Positions 1-10,369 of a DNA stretch of 24,783 bases are shown one piece after another (position 1 is the stretch's first letter; each line of letters begins with the position of its first letter). The stretch lies in the NCBI GenBank assembly GCA_000969725.1, contig JXSR01S035479.1. The stretch is one strand, 5' to 3'. The notes under the pieces were generated by a model, which was given only the letters and a program-made list of their open reading frames with translations, made no database searches and was not told the DNA's origin. The DNA is from Ophiothrix spiculata (lineage: Eukaryota; Echinodermata; Ophiuroidea; Amphilepidida; Ophiotrichidae). The position numbers and the translations under genes are program-made.

Positions 1-721
1 TGCAATTTACAAAATTGACCATAATTTTCGTTTCCGTTGTCGTACGACTGTAATTTTTTCTGTTATGGAAAGATAATGGTCTCTATTACTTATAATTAAA
101 AACAAATTTAGAGAATGTATCATACTTTTTGAAATGGAGTCACTTCAATCACTGTAAACTTCTTTTTGATACACCCTGTATACTATACGGCTTCGAAATT
201 ATTAATATCAAGATTCTTCACTATCCCCAAGAAGCGCCAATAATTAATATCAACATGAACAAGATTCCCTACGAAGCACAATATGTGATACGGCTTCGCA
301 AATTTTATGTTCTATGTCATATAAAAGATTCGCCAAAAAGCTAAATATTTCATACGGCTTGAATTCAAGAATAAAATGACTTGAGCAGATCAATAAATCT
401 CCCAACCAAATTTATGAAATGGATTTGGCCCACCAACCCCAACCTAAAAACACTTCAGCAGTGTCTAATCCAACATTCGAAATTCCAAAATGTCAAAAAT
501 GTTAACGGTATTGATAAAATAATGCTTTTCGTTAAATTTGTAGCATTAAGGATACACTGCGGGTCTTAATTTTCTGCTGATTGAACGAATGATTGGTAAA
601 GTTGATCTTTAGTGATATAACTTAATGAGATTGACACAAACATTTTAAAAGTAATATCTTCAACAATTGTTAGTTTTAGATGTCAAAAAGAAAAGGAAAA
701 AGGGATGTTATAAGATAGTTC
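1..721. other. AT-rich non-coding flank
   Basis: No coding region is recognised here. The octamer TACGGCTT recurs near 187, 291 and 352, and the string ATTATTAATATCAA and a near copy occur near 200 and 240, so the first 400 bases contain old short direct repeats. A string reading GATACACCCTGTATA near 168 resembles ends of widespread DNA transposons, but no partner end is visible. The interval lies downstream of the gag-like pseudogene in that gene's reading direction. Pol would be expected there, but no reverse-transcriptase or recombinase motif can be read. Confidence 0.5.
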
Positions 722-1974
722 TCATTGAAAACCACCTTGACCATCGGGTCTTCGGAATGTACATTCCAGTGAATTATGCCCCTGATTATTACATTTTCCA
801 CATTTGTGAGGGTATCTGCATGACTTTCGAAAACAACCCTTTTTACTATTTTAGGCGAAACAAAACCTGATATTTACTTTCCTTTGTGTTTCTAAATTAA
901 TTTGATTTTCCGATAGAGATGAATTTGAACTTGCAAACGTGGCGGTTCAGGGAATTGAAAGTTTGTCCAGAAGTAAATCTGAATCATAGCATCCCCATGA
1001 TCTAGTAGGACAACAAGCCTGACCCATTCTAAATTCTCTGTCATAAAGCACCCATGTATTGCCAGGGAAAAGACGAGCCAATTTTCTTATGGTATCCATA
1101 TATTGAATTAACTCTATAGCTCTGGTCGAATGACGCTCTAAATAAATTGCTGAAAAAAACAAAAATGCCTGTGTCCAAAGGTCAATATTGAAAATTGGAC
1201 GTGCACAGGGCTTATTTTGTTTAAACCCTATCTGATTATTTTCTAGTCTGATGAGTGATAATGTCAAAGATTCATCAACATAGTCATTATCTGGTTGAAT
1301 TAAATTTCCTAACTCAACGTATTCACCTTTCCAAATTTTTTCTTTGATACTTAACGCAGTAAATTGTCCCAAAGGGGTGCCTAATCTACGGTCTTGGGCG
1401 CTAATATGAGACGGTATAGTGAGGTCCGAACCCGTAATACTCATACTGACACCATTGTGACAGTTTGTGGTTGTTGTTGGCATAGCATTGATAACCTGGG
1501 CTGACTGATTAACTGATGAATTTAAACAAGATTCAAAGATTCAAGATTCAAAATTTATTTCAATAAACTACCACAATTGGCTAGCATTGAAGGCAGTGAC
1601 GCATTAGAAGCGTTGTTTGGCCTATTGATTATTGACTGCGCAGCTGTATTTTGCATTGATTGACTTTGCATGCACGATGTTTGATCTGGTAAAGTAATTG
1701 ATGGAAAAGAATTAACAGAACTCGGAACTATTGGAATTAATTGATGACGTAACAACATTTTGTGTACTTGTTACTAACAATGGACTTTCCTGGCTTGGTC
1801 TTGCATGGCTTAACTCCTCTGTAGATGGGGCACTGAATGTGTTTGTGGTTTGGGTTGCCGACTTCCAGATCATCTGCTGCCAGATTAGTCCAGAAGAGGT
1901 GTACTTCTCGTTGTTGGGCGAGTTGTAGTTGATGCACCACTACGACCCCTCCTTGACCTCGTGGATTTTGGCAT
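722..1974 (-). pseudogene. Gag-like ORF of a tyrosine-recombinase (DIRS/Ngaro-type) retrotransposon, decayed
   Basis: Reading leftward from an ATG at 1974, a basic and Ser/Thr-rich start (MPKSTRSRRGR) runs into several in-frame stops and continues in the same frame to a stop at 1555. A frameshift follows, and the best conserved part runs from 1483 to 722. It contains IKEKIWKGEYVELGNLI (about 1351-1300), a NIDLWTQAF...SAIYLERH block (about 1190-1130), an IQYMDTIRKLA block, and the end block YDREFRMGQ...SWGCYDSDLL near 1045-965. In-frame stops occur at 949-947 and 853-851. Beyond them the frame still encodes a CCCH-like cluster (862-806) and a C-x2-C-x4-H-x4-C zinc knuckle (802-761). This order matches gag-like proteins found beside reverse transcriptases in invertebrate genomes. 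Such proteins package element RNA. The homology is strong; assignment to the DIRS/Ngaro group is from memory and less certain. The copy is non-functional. Confidence 0.72.
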
Positions 1975-3340
1975 CTTGTCTGATGAATTAACAAACTAAA
2001 TGAAATGATTGGTCAATTTTATTGAAGTGAAACATTAAAATAGCCTGGAATCAAAGGATAAATAAAAATACAATATCTGAAGCCCGCATAGTAGGGCCAA
2101 TAAAAACGCTTTAATGAAAGTTGGGCCACCGCCGAACATTCGAACCCGCTTCAGTAAAATTGTCTTTGTTACCCTTCAGACTTCCTGACTAAATAAATGT
2201 ATGCAAGCATATTAATTTCCCTATTAAATCACTGAATAAATGCATTTGTGAAATGGAAGTAATGATACAATAATGGACTGATTTAATATACCAAACTATC
2301 ATACTACAGAATATCCTTAGTGATTTATTCAGTATTCAGAAACTGCTTGTTGCCAAATATAATCCTCAACTTTCCCAATTTCGATGGGTAGCAGCTGCAA
2401 GTCTTATTTTTAAACTAAATATTCTGACAATTTACATCAGGGGGACTGACCTAGAAAGGGGGTAATGGTATGTGCGGCCTTCAAAACCCCCTTTTCACGT
2501 CTACCGCTCCCTAGACCCCAATTTCAAACACAATCTTTATTGCCAGTTCCCTAGCGTAATTTTTTTTTTGAAAGAAATGCGAAAAAGACCCCCATTTCAA
2601 TGAAACGAGTATCACCCCTGTGATATTTCAATGGCCTGATTTTAAAATAACTAGCAAAGACAAATCGATGGCTTGAAACAAATGCAACTGACTACAGCGT
2701 TGCTTTTGAATTGCGATACCTTTAGGCCGACCAAATCTTTATTAAAATGCAAATCTAAATGTTCAATTTAATCGCTCACTGTAGCGATGTGTTAAATGAC
2801 CGTTGCTTTGTAATTTGCAGCAATAAATCAACAAGCAAATTTTACCTTAATTCCCATTTATTTGAAATATTATTCAGAAAATGAACTCATAAAATAATTC
2901 CAACAAATCAAATACCTTATTATTGCTATTTCCTGCAAATAAAATTGACAAATTCCTTGCAATAAATCCTGCCAATATTGTGGCTCCAAAATGTCAAGTG
3001 CTACAATATGTCCAGTCCTTTGTGTCTAGCGCGTACAAAAATAAATTTTAATGCGTCGAGAGCTCAGAAGAGAATGCTGGATGTATGCTTCAAATAGGGC
3101 GAGGCTAAATCGATTGATCAATATATGTGATCGCGTTATAACGGCATAGGCCATAGCACCCTCTCGTCCCGGCTTATTTAATCTGGGAGTAAATTCTAGT
3201 TAATTTATCCCAATATATAGAAAGAGTTGGCAGTCGAGTAGCAAAAATGGCTAAATCAACTGACTTGGTTAGCATTGCGAGAGAACCACCTGAGCATCAG
3301 TAGATACTATTACTCACTAGTAACTTGCTGCACTTTCATG
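1975..3340. other. Non-coding interval upstream of the gag-like pseudogene
   Basis: No open frame or exon is supported. A string reading GGGTTCGAATGTTCGG on the minus strand (about 2130-2145) resembles a tRNA B box and might be an old SINE trace or part of the retroelement's terminal repeat. From about 2440 to 2600 there are homopolymer-rich runs of C and T that differ from the surrounding AT-rich sequence. I could not find a terminal repeat partner for either. Confidence 0.4.
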
Positions 3341-3369
3341 AAGATTTTAGAGCTGTCAGTTCTTCCCAT

Positions 3370-3440
3370 GATTTTTTCTACTCGCTGGCAAATCGCCCGA
3401 TGCTTGTGCGTGCCCCGTTCGAGCCCCGCCTAGAGCTTGT
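3370..3440 (+). repeat. Possible degenerate tRNA-derived SINE head
   Basis: The string CGTTCGAGCCCCG at 3417-3429 fits a B-box with one or two changes, and it sits in an unusually GC-rich stretch for this window. An A-box is only weakly suggested about 40 bases upstream (CGCTGGCAAATCGC). No tail or target duplication was found, so the call rests on the B-box and composition alone. The next ~500 bases to the right hold no recognised gene. Confidence 0.25.
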
Positions 3441-3949
3441 TTAAAAAATCTCCCCCAAGACCGCTTGTGAGTTGTGAGCGACCTCATGTGCTGCTCCATC
3501 AAATTCACCTTTTTAAAGTCATTTTTACTACTTGATGACTCATGCAAAAGAGCTCTTTCAAATCCCAGTGAGCTCTCTGAACTTACTTTAAAAATCAACA
3601 TTACAACACGGCTGAGAACTTTTTTTAAAAAATTATATGTGATCTTAGCAGCACTAAGCATTCATTTTGAGCTGTTTTGTTCTGAACTCTTAAAAACTCT
3701 CATGTGAGTTTTGTCTGCTGTGCCGTTCCAACTTGGCCGAAGTCGTGGTTTTCTGCTCATCTCATCACCAATGACGGTGTGCGATGCACATGGACAGACT
3801 CTAAATCCACCATTGAGGCAACATTTACACAGAATTTTGCGATACTCTGTAAACCATTGTGTCTCCATAGATAGTTTAGACTTAAAGCCAATTATAGTCC
3901 AAGAAAGTCTCTCTAGGAAGCTTATTCCTACTCGGGTCCTAGAGATAGA

Positions 3950-4110
3950 GTAAAATAGGAAAAAATCTTGATTTTTTAGATGCAGGAGGAAACTGGAGTA
4001 CCTGGAGAAAACTTGGTATGGATAAGCAATCAAACTCACATATGGCCTACTGATTGAACCTGGGTGTCACTGGTGAGAGGCAAGTGCTATCTACTGGTGA
4101 TCCGACCGGT
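3950..4110 (-). repeat. tRNA-derived SINE (minus strand)
   Basis: Read on the minus strand, an A-box-like stretch (4100-4081) is followed by a B-box, GGTTCAATC (4060-4052), about 25 bases later. The body that follows contains TTTTCTCCAGGTACTCC and then a TTTCCTCCTGC string (about 4012-3983). This pairing of a tRNA-like head with a pyrimidine-rich 'TTTTCTCC..GGTACTCC' body is familiar from SINEs of many aquatic invertebrates and fish. The body may extend to about 3700. Poly-A and target duplications are not clear. The element would be copied by pol III and mobilised by a LINE partner. Confidence 0.6.
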
Positions 4111-4138
4111 TGATATTGAGAGGAATGGAAACTCATAG

Positions 4139-4289
4139 CACCTACGACTTGTCTTAACAGAGAGCATGGATGATCTCTCTAATGCTTTGTGCATCATAGA
4201 TTTATTATAATAGTCCAACACCTCTGGCTATATTGTAGGAAACCTTTGAAAAGTTAATGGTTCTTTGTACTTTTCTGTGAAACCAATCC
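4139..4289. repeat. Direct duplication, copy 1 (empty hAT site)
   Basis: About 150 bp here are repeated downstream: both copies share CTTGTCTTAACAGAG, a CTCTAAT..CTTTGTG stretch, CATAGAT.TATTATAATAGTCC, and TTCTGTGAAACCAA. In this copy the octamer ATTATAAT (4204-4211) is uninterrupted. It therefore preserves the pre-insertion site of the transposon that splits copy 2. No coding potential was seen. Confidence 0.8.
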
Positions 4290-4358
4290 AAGTGAATTCA
4301 ATTCAAAAGTCCAACCTGGCCTCTTAATATATTATATCGGGGAATACAAGATCGTAGT

Positions 4359-4913
4359 ACCTGTAACTTGTCTTAACAGAGATCATGGATTATATCTCTA
4401 ATCCTTTGTGTATCATAGATCTATTATAATCAAGGAATTTTTTATAGGGGAACCGGTACTCGCCGCCATTTTGATTTCACCGCTGTATAAATCCTATGGG
4501 ACGGCAGCCATCTTGGATTGTCGCTCATGGAGGGTGAGTTATTGTACCTCAAGCATTTTACGGCTCAGCGTGCCACACTTTGAGAGTCTTCACAACGGAT
4601 TAGCTGGAAAATTGGCGTACTTTTTATCAGAGCAAGTCGCAATACACGCTACTTGAAACGCAGACATGGTTTGCACATGAAACAAAATGCACAGGCTGTG
4701 TATGCGTCAAGTGAAGATTTAAGCGATCTGCCTGGGTCTCGGGCCAAAGTCCGAATATATCCGGAGGTACAATAACTCTGCTTCATGAGCGACACAAAAT
4801 GGCAGAAAAAAAACGGTTCCCCTATAAAAATTCCTTGATTATAATAGTCCAATACCTTTGGCTATTTTGTAGGGAAGTTTTGATACTTTGTACTCTTCTG
4901 TGAAACCAAAGGC
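4359..4913. repeat. Direct duplication, copy 2, split by a transposon
   Basis: This is the second copy of the ~150-bp unit at 4139-4289. It runs from 4359 to 4430 and resumes at 4846-4913, the two parts being separated by a 407-bp inverted-repeat element and one extra copy of its 8-bp target. The divergence between copies (roughly one base in eight by eye) means the duplication is old and preceded the insertion. Confidence 0.78.
4431..4837. mobile_element. hAT-type MITE with 8-bp target duplication
   Basis: The element begins CAAGGAATTTTTTATAGGGG and ends with the reverse complement of nearly the same string. The arms remain alignable for about 100 bases, including GTCGCTCATG..GAGTTATTGTACCTC (4520-4547) and its inverse (4797-4764). 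It is flanked on both sides by ATTATAAT (4423-4430 and 4838-4845). An 8-bp duplication of the form nTnnnnAn and termini reading CAAGG (YARNG) are the hallmarks of the hAT superfamily. There is no transposase frame, so it is a non-autonomous element dependent on a hAT transposase elsewhere. A shortened relative lies at 14744-14946. Confidence 0.82.
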
Positions 4914-5458
4914 AGGAAAGTCCTCATAACAATTAATCCTTCAAAGTGTTTCTCATAACGAGAACAATCTGTTCATGATTGTATACCTGTTTGAGCCCCC
5001 TAAGCTGCTACTTATTGGAATAAATGTCAAAACTCTAACCTCCAGCGAAATCTTTCATTAGGTGTGGCAGGTATCAATTCCCCTACGTATAAATCATGTG
5101 ACTCATGGAGCAGGCTTTCTTTTGTATTGTAACATGGTTAGCGTGACTGGAGGAAATCAACAAACATTGTTTTCACCATTTGTACTGACATATCAAGGAT
5201 TGGGAGATTTTCTAGACTTGATATGGATTCTGTTTACAATTACATAAATGAATTATTAAAGTTTTGTAATATGTCCTGTAGAATTGTGTGGCTGTTAGAG
5301 AACTTTGTAGCATTATGAAAGCAAATATGTTTTGAATTTTGGTACGTTGTGAATGATTTCAATGTGTAGGATTTTGTAGTTTCCTTTAACCCTAACCCTG
5401 AATTGAGAGATGATCTGTTTTGTAGCCTAAGTCCAACTAAAAAAAGCATGTTTTTTTC
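4914..5458. other. Non-coding interval
   Basis: No exon is supported. Bases 5386-5400 contain AACCCTAACCCT, two telomere-like (TTAGGG) units on the minus strand. That is too short to call an interstitial telomeric tract. Confidence 0.4.
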
Positions 5459-5535
5459 TGGGATTCGAACCTAATACCTCTGGCTTCCCAAGAGAGGCAC
5501 ACCATTTGCAGGTTACCACAGGGCTGTTGCCAAGG
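5459..5535 (-). repeat. tRNA-derived SINE head (minus strand)
   Basis: On the minus strand, TGTGGTAACCTG (5520-5509) stands as the A-box, and GGTTCGAATCC (5471-5461) is a perfect B-box match. The GCCTCTCTTGGGAAGCCAGAGG string between them can pair as a tRNA-like arm, but the loop is too long for a real anticodon arm. An A-rich string follows the B-box. A functional tRNA is unlikely because no acceptor stem closes. This differs in sequence from the SINEs at 3950 and 21645, so at least three SINE heads are present in the window. Confidence 0.6.
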
Positions 5536-5590
5536 CAGTGATTTGGTTTCCGATTTTCACAGGTTGCTCCAAAACTTGATTCAAAGTTAT

Positions 5591-5670
5591 AGTGAATGAA
5601 TTCCTTAACGGTACAGTAAAGGAATTCATATACATACAACGTGAATGAATTCATACACCGTAAAGGAATT
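5591..5670. repeat. Cluster of GAATTC-cored inverted and direct repeats
   Basis: ATGAATTCCTT (5596-5606) and its exact inverse AAGGAATTCAT (5619-5629) form an 11-bp stem with a 12-base loop. The string GTGAATGAATTC occurs at 5593 and again at 5641, followed by a second variant of the GTAAAGGAATT segment. The unit has therefore been partly duplicated. No role is recognised. Confidence 0.65.
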
Positions 5671-5709
5671 ACAACCTTTCCCGAATTGATACTCGGATTT
5701 GGGAGCATT

Positions 5710-8660
5710 TTAGCCAGTTTTGACAGTTTTTCTCATATAACTATTTATTGAATTCTAATATGTCTGGAGATTAACTTTATTGTCATATTCCATTTCTGTC
5801 ATAATTTTTGTGCCATGATAGATTGTAAATACTAAGGTATCCTGCAGGCATTTTACACTTTGTCAAGTGGTGTTAATATAGTGATAGATAGCAAAGATTC
5901 ACTTTGTCTTCAGGGCATGGTCGTGATGTTATGGTTAGGTAGAAGGACAGGATTTCCATTTTTTATCCAAGGTCGTATGGACTTCAAAGGTCATCGACAA
6001 AAATAGATGTTGGAAATAGTGACTCTCGCAACTAGAACTTGTTATACTGATGTCCTCCATAGTAGGTACTTTATGGTGCAATTCATAATTTCGATTTGAC
6101 GAAAACCTCGCCTCTTTTCTCTCTATATAAAAAGAAGTACAATATAAATTTATGCTGAAAAATTTCAGTTGATTTTGACTATTTGTTTTCAAGTTACAAG
6201 ATTTTTGGCATTTTAAAAATCCCCATAATCGCCTGCATTGTAATTACTGTCGGGCCCCGACAGTAATAAGAATGGTATTATCAATAAATAAGAAATACAT
6301 GAATTGTGACAAGATAGACTATGTACTCTTCAGGCTTTGAAGCCTCAACGGTATGTGATTGGGCTCGAGTATTTGATTTTTTTATTGTAAGACTCCACAA
6401 TATTTGACCAGTGTCCCGTCAAAAGATATTCAAAATGTTCATATTTTTGAAGATGTGCCAATTCAAAAAAGATATGGATAAAAAGGTTGGTTTTGTACCA
6501 AAAGATGGCAAATTTGTTAAGGTTCCTTTCCAAACTCCATGAAAAAGTATCCAAAATCTCAAACAGTTGAAGTTAAGATAATTTGTACAGAAAATTTTGC
6601 CAAAATGTATTGTATTTAGCCATCTATTGTGCCATTGTATGTATGAAATGCAACTATATGCATGTGGAGGTGAACCCATTCTTCAGATACTCTAGTTATG
6701 GCATGTTCAGGAGCATTTTATAGTTAAATACAAGGTCCATTTTCTCAAAATTTTCTGAAGACATCTTATGAGGGTCTCCCAATATGTAAAGGTCAGCAAC
6801 AGGATGCAGGTAATACTGCTTCAGGAGTGAAGGTTTCTCAAGATCAATGTTTGATTGAGTCGAGATTAAATTGCAGGCTTATCAGATAAATTGGAGAGGA
6901 AATAAATGGGCAACATACATTCATATGGACATTGAGAAAGTTTAAAAATAATTGACATTTGGGATGGAAATTGCAATTATGACAGTGAAATATGTACATT
7001 TTCAACTTAATTTGGGTGAAATTGAAAATGTTAGGTTTAAGCACATATAGTATCCATTTTGTATTTTTGACTATTCTTTTATTACAGTTTTGTGTATTAT
7101 TTGAGGCTCATAATTGGAGAATAAAAGATAAGATTTATTGTTTTGCTTGTCATCTATTGTCTCATAACATTTTAAATAATGTGTCATTATGAATAAATAA
7201 TGTACGCCCATCCAGTATGAGAAGAATTTCTCAGTTAGATGAGTCCACCTTTGCCCGCTGCTTTTTTTCAAAACTGGAAAAAAGTTTTTACTGTACAAAA
7301 GTATACTGCGCCTAATTTTCAGATTTCCAAAAAAAGGTTTTTTTTTTATGTTTTGAAAATACTTTTGGTGGTGTTGTTTTCATTTTAATACTGTTTTTAA
7401 ACTTGTATAAAGAGATTTTTCAGTACAGTAGACTTATTTGAATTTTAAAGAGGCCATGATTTGGTGTAGCTTTGACTAACATTGAAAAAAAAGGAATCTA
7501 AAAAAAAATCCACTAGACTGCACTTGTTCCAAAAAAAGTTGTGGAGGACAAGATGTTAAATCACACTCTATGGCTAAGAATAAGGAGTCATGTTGTGCCT
7601 TGTCAATTTTGATTAATGTGTTTATCAGTGACAACTCATTGGTTGTTATTAGAGTATATTCTAGTGTCCAGTACAACCAGACAGAGATAAATCTCATTGT
7701 AAGCTCTTGATAAATGAAGTATTGGACAGAGGTATTCACCCACTTCCTGCAAGGAATTTGGCCCTCATTATAAATGAGCCTTACAGACAAAAATATTGAC
7801 CTATCGCTGGATGATGATAGATGTCTCTGTGTGAGATAGAGTAATGCTTCAATGTCATATTGCAACCCCAAGTAAGGCCAAGAAAAAGAAAAGGTTTGTC
7901 TCAGGAACCGTTTGCAAAAAAGCTATGCGGTATGCAATTTTTATTTTTTAAATTTTTTAAGGAAATTAGCTATGTGGCATGCAAAATTTCTTTTTTTAAT
8001 GCTCTAAAATATTGATTGCCCAACTTACGTTTGAAGTGTGAAGTTCCCATAAGTATGATCCCGCCCATTTTAACTATAATGGTAAAATTGCAACAGCAAC
8101 TGACAGCAACCTGGAAGGCGGTTGATTGTTCGATTACCATCGATAAAAACAGAGAAAAAGACCAGCGCATTGCTCTACACGCTAAATTCATTTTCACATA
8201 GCAATGCGTGTGGGGTTCTGAGCCAAACATTTTTTGGGGGCCTAAGAGCAGTTATTTATAACCTTCAAAGTCCTAGGTTCATTTCTGGCAGCAATGCAGC
8301 ATATTTTTCTGGGCTTGATGGAATGAAAGGACGCCTGGCGCCTGGAAGTTTTCTTTTTTGCTATCAATTCTGTGAATTTTTGGAATTGCAGTTTATGGTA
8401 TCTGATGAAATGATGCTATTCAGACTGTACTGTTTAAATACATAATATTAAAAAATAATAAGTTGTCTCTTGACATTCTAACTGTCACGTTTTGAGTATT
8501 AAGAAAGGCTCTTAGCGTTCCACATTCTAGTTCAGGTGTTTTTAATTCAGACCTTATAAAGAAAGGTGAATGGTTTTATCATTAGATACTGTTGATAATA
8601 TCATGATTGCAGTGATTTTGAGCTGTGCAAAAATTATTTTCCATTGCACGGCATGAAACA
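5710..8660. other. Long AT-rich non-coding stretch, probably intron or intergenic
   Basis: Short open frames occur on both strands, but they are rich in Phe, Ile, Lys and Asn from A/T runs and show no recognisable domain or splice context. Two items stand out: the palindrome at 6243-6267 and an imperfect direct repeat (7921-7952 versus 7969-8000, both reading AGCTATG..GCATGCAA-like strings). A B-box-like AGGTTCATTTC at 8273-8283 may be the remnant of another SINE. If the exon at 9217 is real, this would be upstream intron or the 5' flank of its gene. Confidence 0.5.
6243..6267. repeat. Perfect 25-nt palindrome with GC core
   Basis: Arms of 12 bases, ATTACTGTCGGG and CCCGACAGTAAT, flank a single C with no mismatch. 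The GC core stands out in AT-rich sequence. It could form a tight hairpin in RNA or a cruciform in DNA. It might be the centre of an old fold-back element, but the sequence outside does not continue to pair. Confidence 0.85.
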
Positions 8661-8686
8661 AACCTGTGTGATATAATGATATAAAA

Positions 8687-8847
8687 CAAATATTGAATGC
8701 CTATGCACGTGCAATAGTCCAAAATATATCATTCGGTCAAATTTTGACTAATCCATTTCACTCGACTAGGCCACGTGAAGTAGAAAAGTCCAAATTTGAC
8801 CTCATGATATATTTTGTACTATTGCACTCTCAGGCATTCAATATTTG
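8687..8847. mobile_element. Fold-back (inverted-repeat) element
   Basis: The left arm (8687-8748) and the right arm read in reverse (8847-8789) share CAAATATTGAATGCCT, then GTGCAATAGT, then CAAAATATATCAT, then GGTCAAATTT, with only small differences. A loop of about 40 bases separates them. A weaker match extends a further 10-15 bases outwards into AT-rich flanks, so exact ends and a target duplication are unclear. There is no coding capacity. It is best read as a MITE or fold-back transposon of unknown superfamily. Confidence 0.72.
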
Positions 8848-9216
8848 TATAATATAATAGAGTCAATATTTCAACACTTCCTTGGTTCATTTTTTTAAGG
8901 TTAAGATGAGTTGAAGGTGAAAACAGTTTGTATACCTTGTCTGTAGATAGGTTTATATGTATCTGGGTCTGGACCTGGATCTGAAATGATATACTTTACA
9001 ATGCTGCTAGGAGAAGGGGGAGTCAAACACAGCTTATGTCACTTATGAACCACAGAAAAGACTTTGATTCTGCAACCTGTACTCTCCAATGTTTTTAGTT
9101 TCTTTAACATTTCAACAGTTTCTTAAGGACAGACTACTGTCCAAAAACTAAATTTTCAAACATGATAAGTAATTCCTCAAAAGTATTAAATGCAATCATT
9201 CATGTTTTATTTCCAG

Positions 9217-9297
9217 AGTGATACAGAAGAGTCAGATGATGGTGATTTGTTTGGTCCTGAAGATGAAGAGGAAGAGGAAGAAGTGGCTAAACCAAAG
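9217..9297 (+). CDS. Internal exon encoding an acidic segment, gene unknown
   Basis: A pyrimidine-rich acceptor (TTTTATTTCCAG, ending 9216) and a donor AAG|GTAGGT (9298) bracket 81 bases, exactly 27 codons, all open and phase 0 at both ends. The peptide starts SDTEESDDGDLFGPED, continues as a run of six or more Glu and ends VAKPK. Codon use is much less A/T-driven than in the flanking frames. Acidic linkers with a DLFG motif occur in several nuclear or translation proteins (for example Leo1-like factors, WASH-complex subunit 2, the eEF1B/eEF1D guanine-exchange subunits), and this segment cannot discriminate among them. If translated it would be a disordered acidic linker, possibly phosphorylated at the Ser-Asp and Thr-Glu sites by CK2. 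No neighbouring exon of the same gene was confidently found in the window, so the gene's introns would be several kilobases long. Confidence 0.55.
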
Positions 9298-10369
9298 GTA
9301 GGTGTAAATGTAGAGGAGGGTTTAAGGAATTCCCACAATTCCATTAAAATTGTTTGCTCACTGAGTGGCAAGTCTGATAGATTGCATGATGGGAAGTTGT
9401 TGAATCACTCACTTCTGGTTTAAATGTTGCATCAAGAGTGAGAATTGGAAACAATATTTTCTATCTATATTGTAGTAAAAACTAATGAAATATCTGAAGC
9501 CAATGTTTTCAAATCAATGAAAACACCTATAGATGAATATTTTCCAGAAATGCAACAAGATATAAGGTTTAATGTTTAAATGTTGTACATGTGAGATCCT
9601 CAATCAACAATTTTGAACCGTTGGTCTTGCAGTTTTAAGGAATCTTATATTTTCAGAAACAAATAATTATTCACATCTTTTGAATTCCCTATAAAAATCT
9701 TTCCTTATTCTCTTAAGGAAAGATTCATTTCTTGCATTCGTCTAGCTTAAAACAACTGAAGTAAAACACCGTCCATTTTTACAGCATGTCTGGGATATAT
9801 CCGAATTAATCTCATGGGCTGAGAACTTGTAAACAAAGCTTATTGGACCATAAAAAGTACTTACACAACTTTGTCAGATCAGTGTGACAAAGCTTATGCT
9901 GACAAATGAAGAACATATAGGAGTCTTGAGGGGATTTATTTGAGCCATAAATAGGGATATATCCTGTCACCGGGACCTTTTTTCCCTCGTACCTTTACAT
10001 ATGATTATGTCAAATATCTCAGGAATAGATATGGAGCAACATGTCACCAAGCAGGTGGTTACAAACAGAAGTGTGTTTGTGATCATATCGGCAGTATATG
10101 ACAGGACATATATGTGTCAGAACTAGACATGTGGGATGCGGCTGTACTCGAGAGAGAAATTGCTAGACTTGTGAAGGAGCTAGGTAGATTGATACAAAGT
10201 GGCTACTTTGAGGAGCAACATTTTTAACAAGTAAATAAGAAGATTTCTGTAAAGATGGGGACTTTCATACTTAAACCTGCTGAATATCTCAGAGTATCAT
10301 TACCATGGTCCTTGTTATTAAAATCAATTTACACAGTTTTTGATCAGATGAATTTATTGTAAACTAGAT
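9298..10369. other. Probable intron, with one better-composed segment
   Basis: Mostly AT-rich sequence with many stops. Bases 10027-10227 are an exception: one frame is open for 67 codons apart from a single TGA at 10099-10101. It encodes a Cys-containing stretch (YGATCHQAGGYKQKCVCD) and then an amphipathic stretch (LEREIARLVKELGRL). No acceptor/donor pair fits it well, so it is not called an exon. Confidence 0.4.

Noticed and set aside
3662-4039. 125-residue minus-strand protein
   Set aside because: Its first third is the translated SINE body and the rest has no recognisable domain.
5386-5400. Interstitial telomeric repeat
   Set aside because: Only two TTAGGG-like units are present.
5461-5520. 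A functional tRNA gene on the minus strand
   Set aside because: A- and B-boxes are present, but no acceptor stem closes and the anticodon loop is too long; a SINE head fits better.
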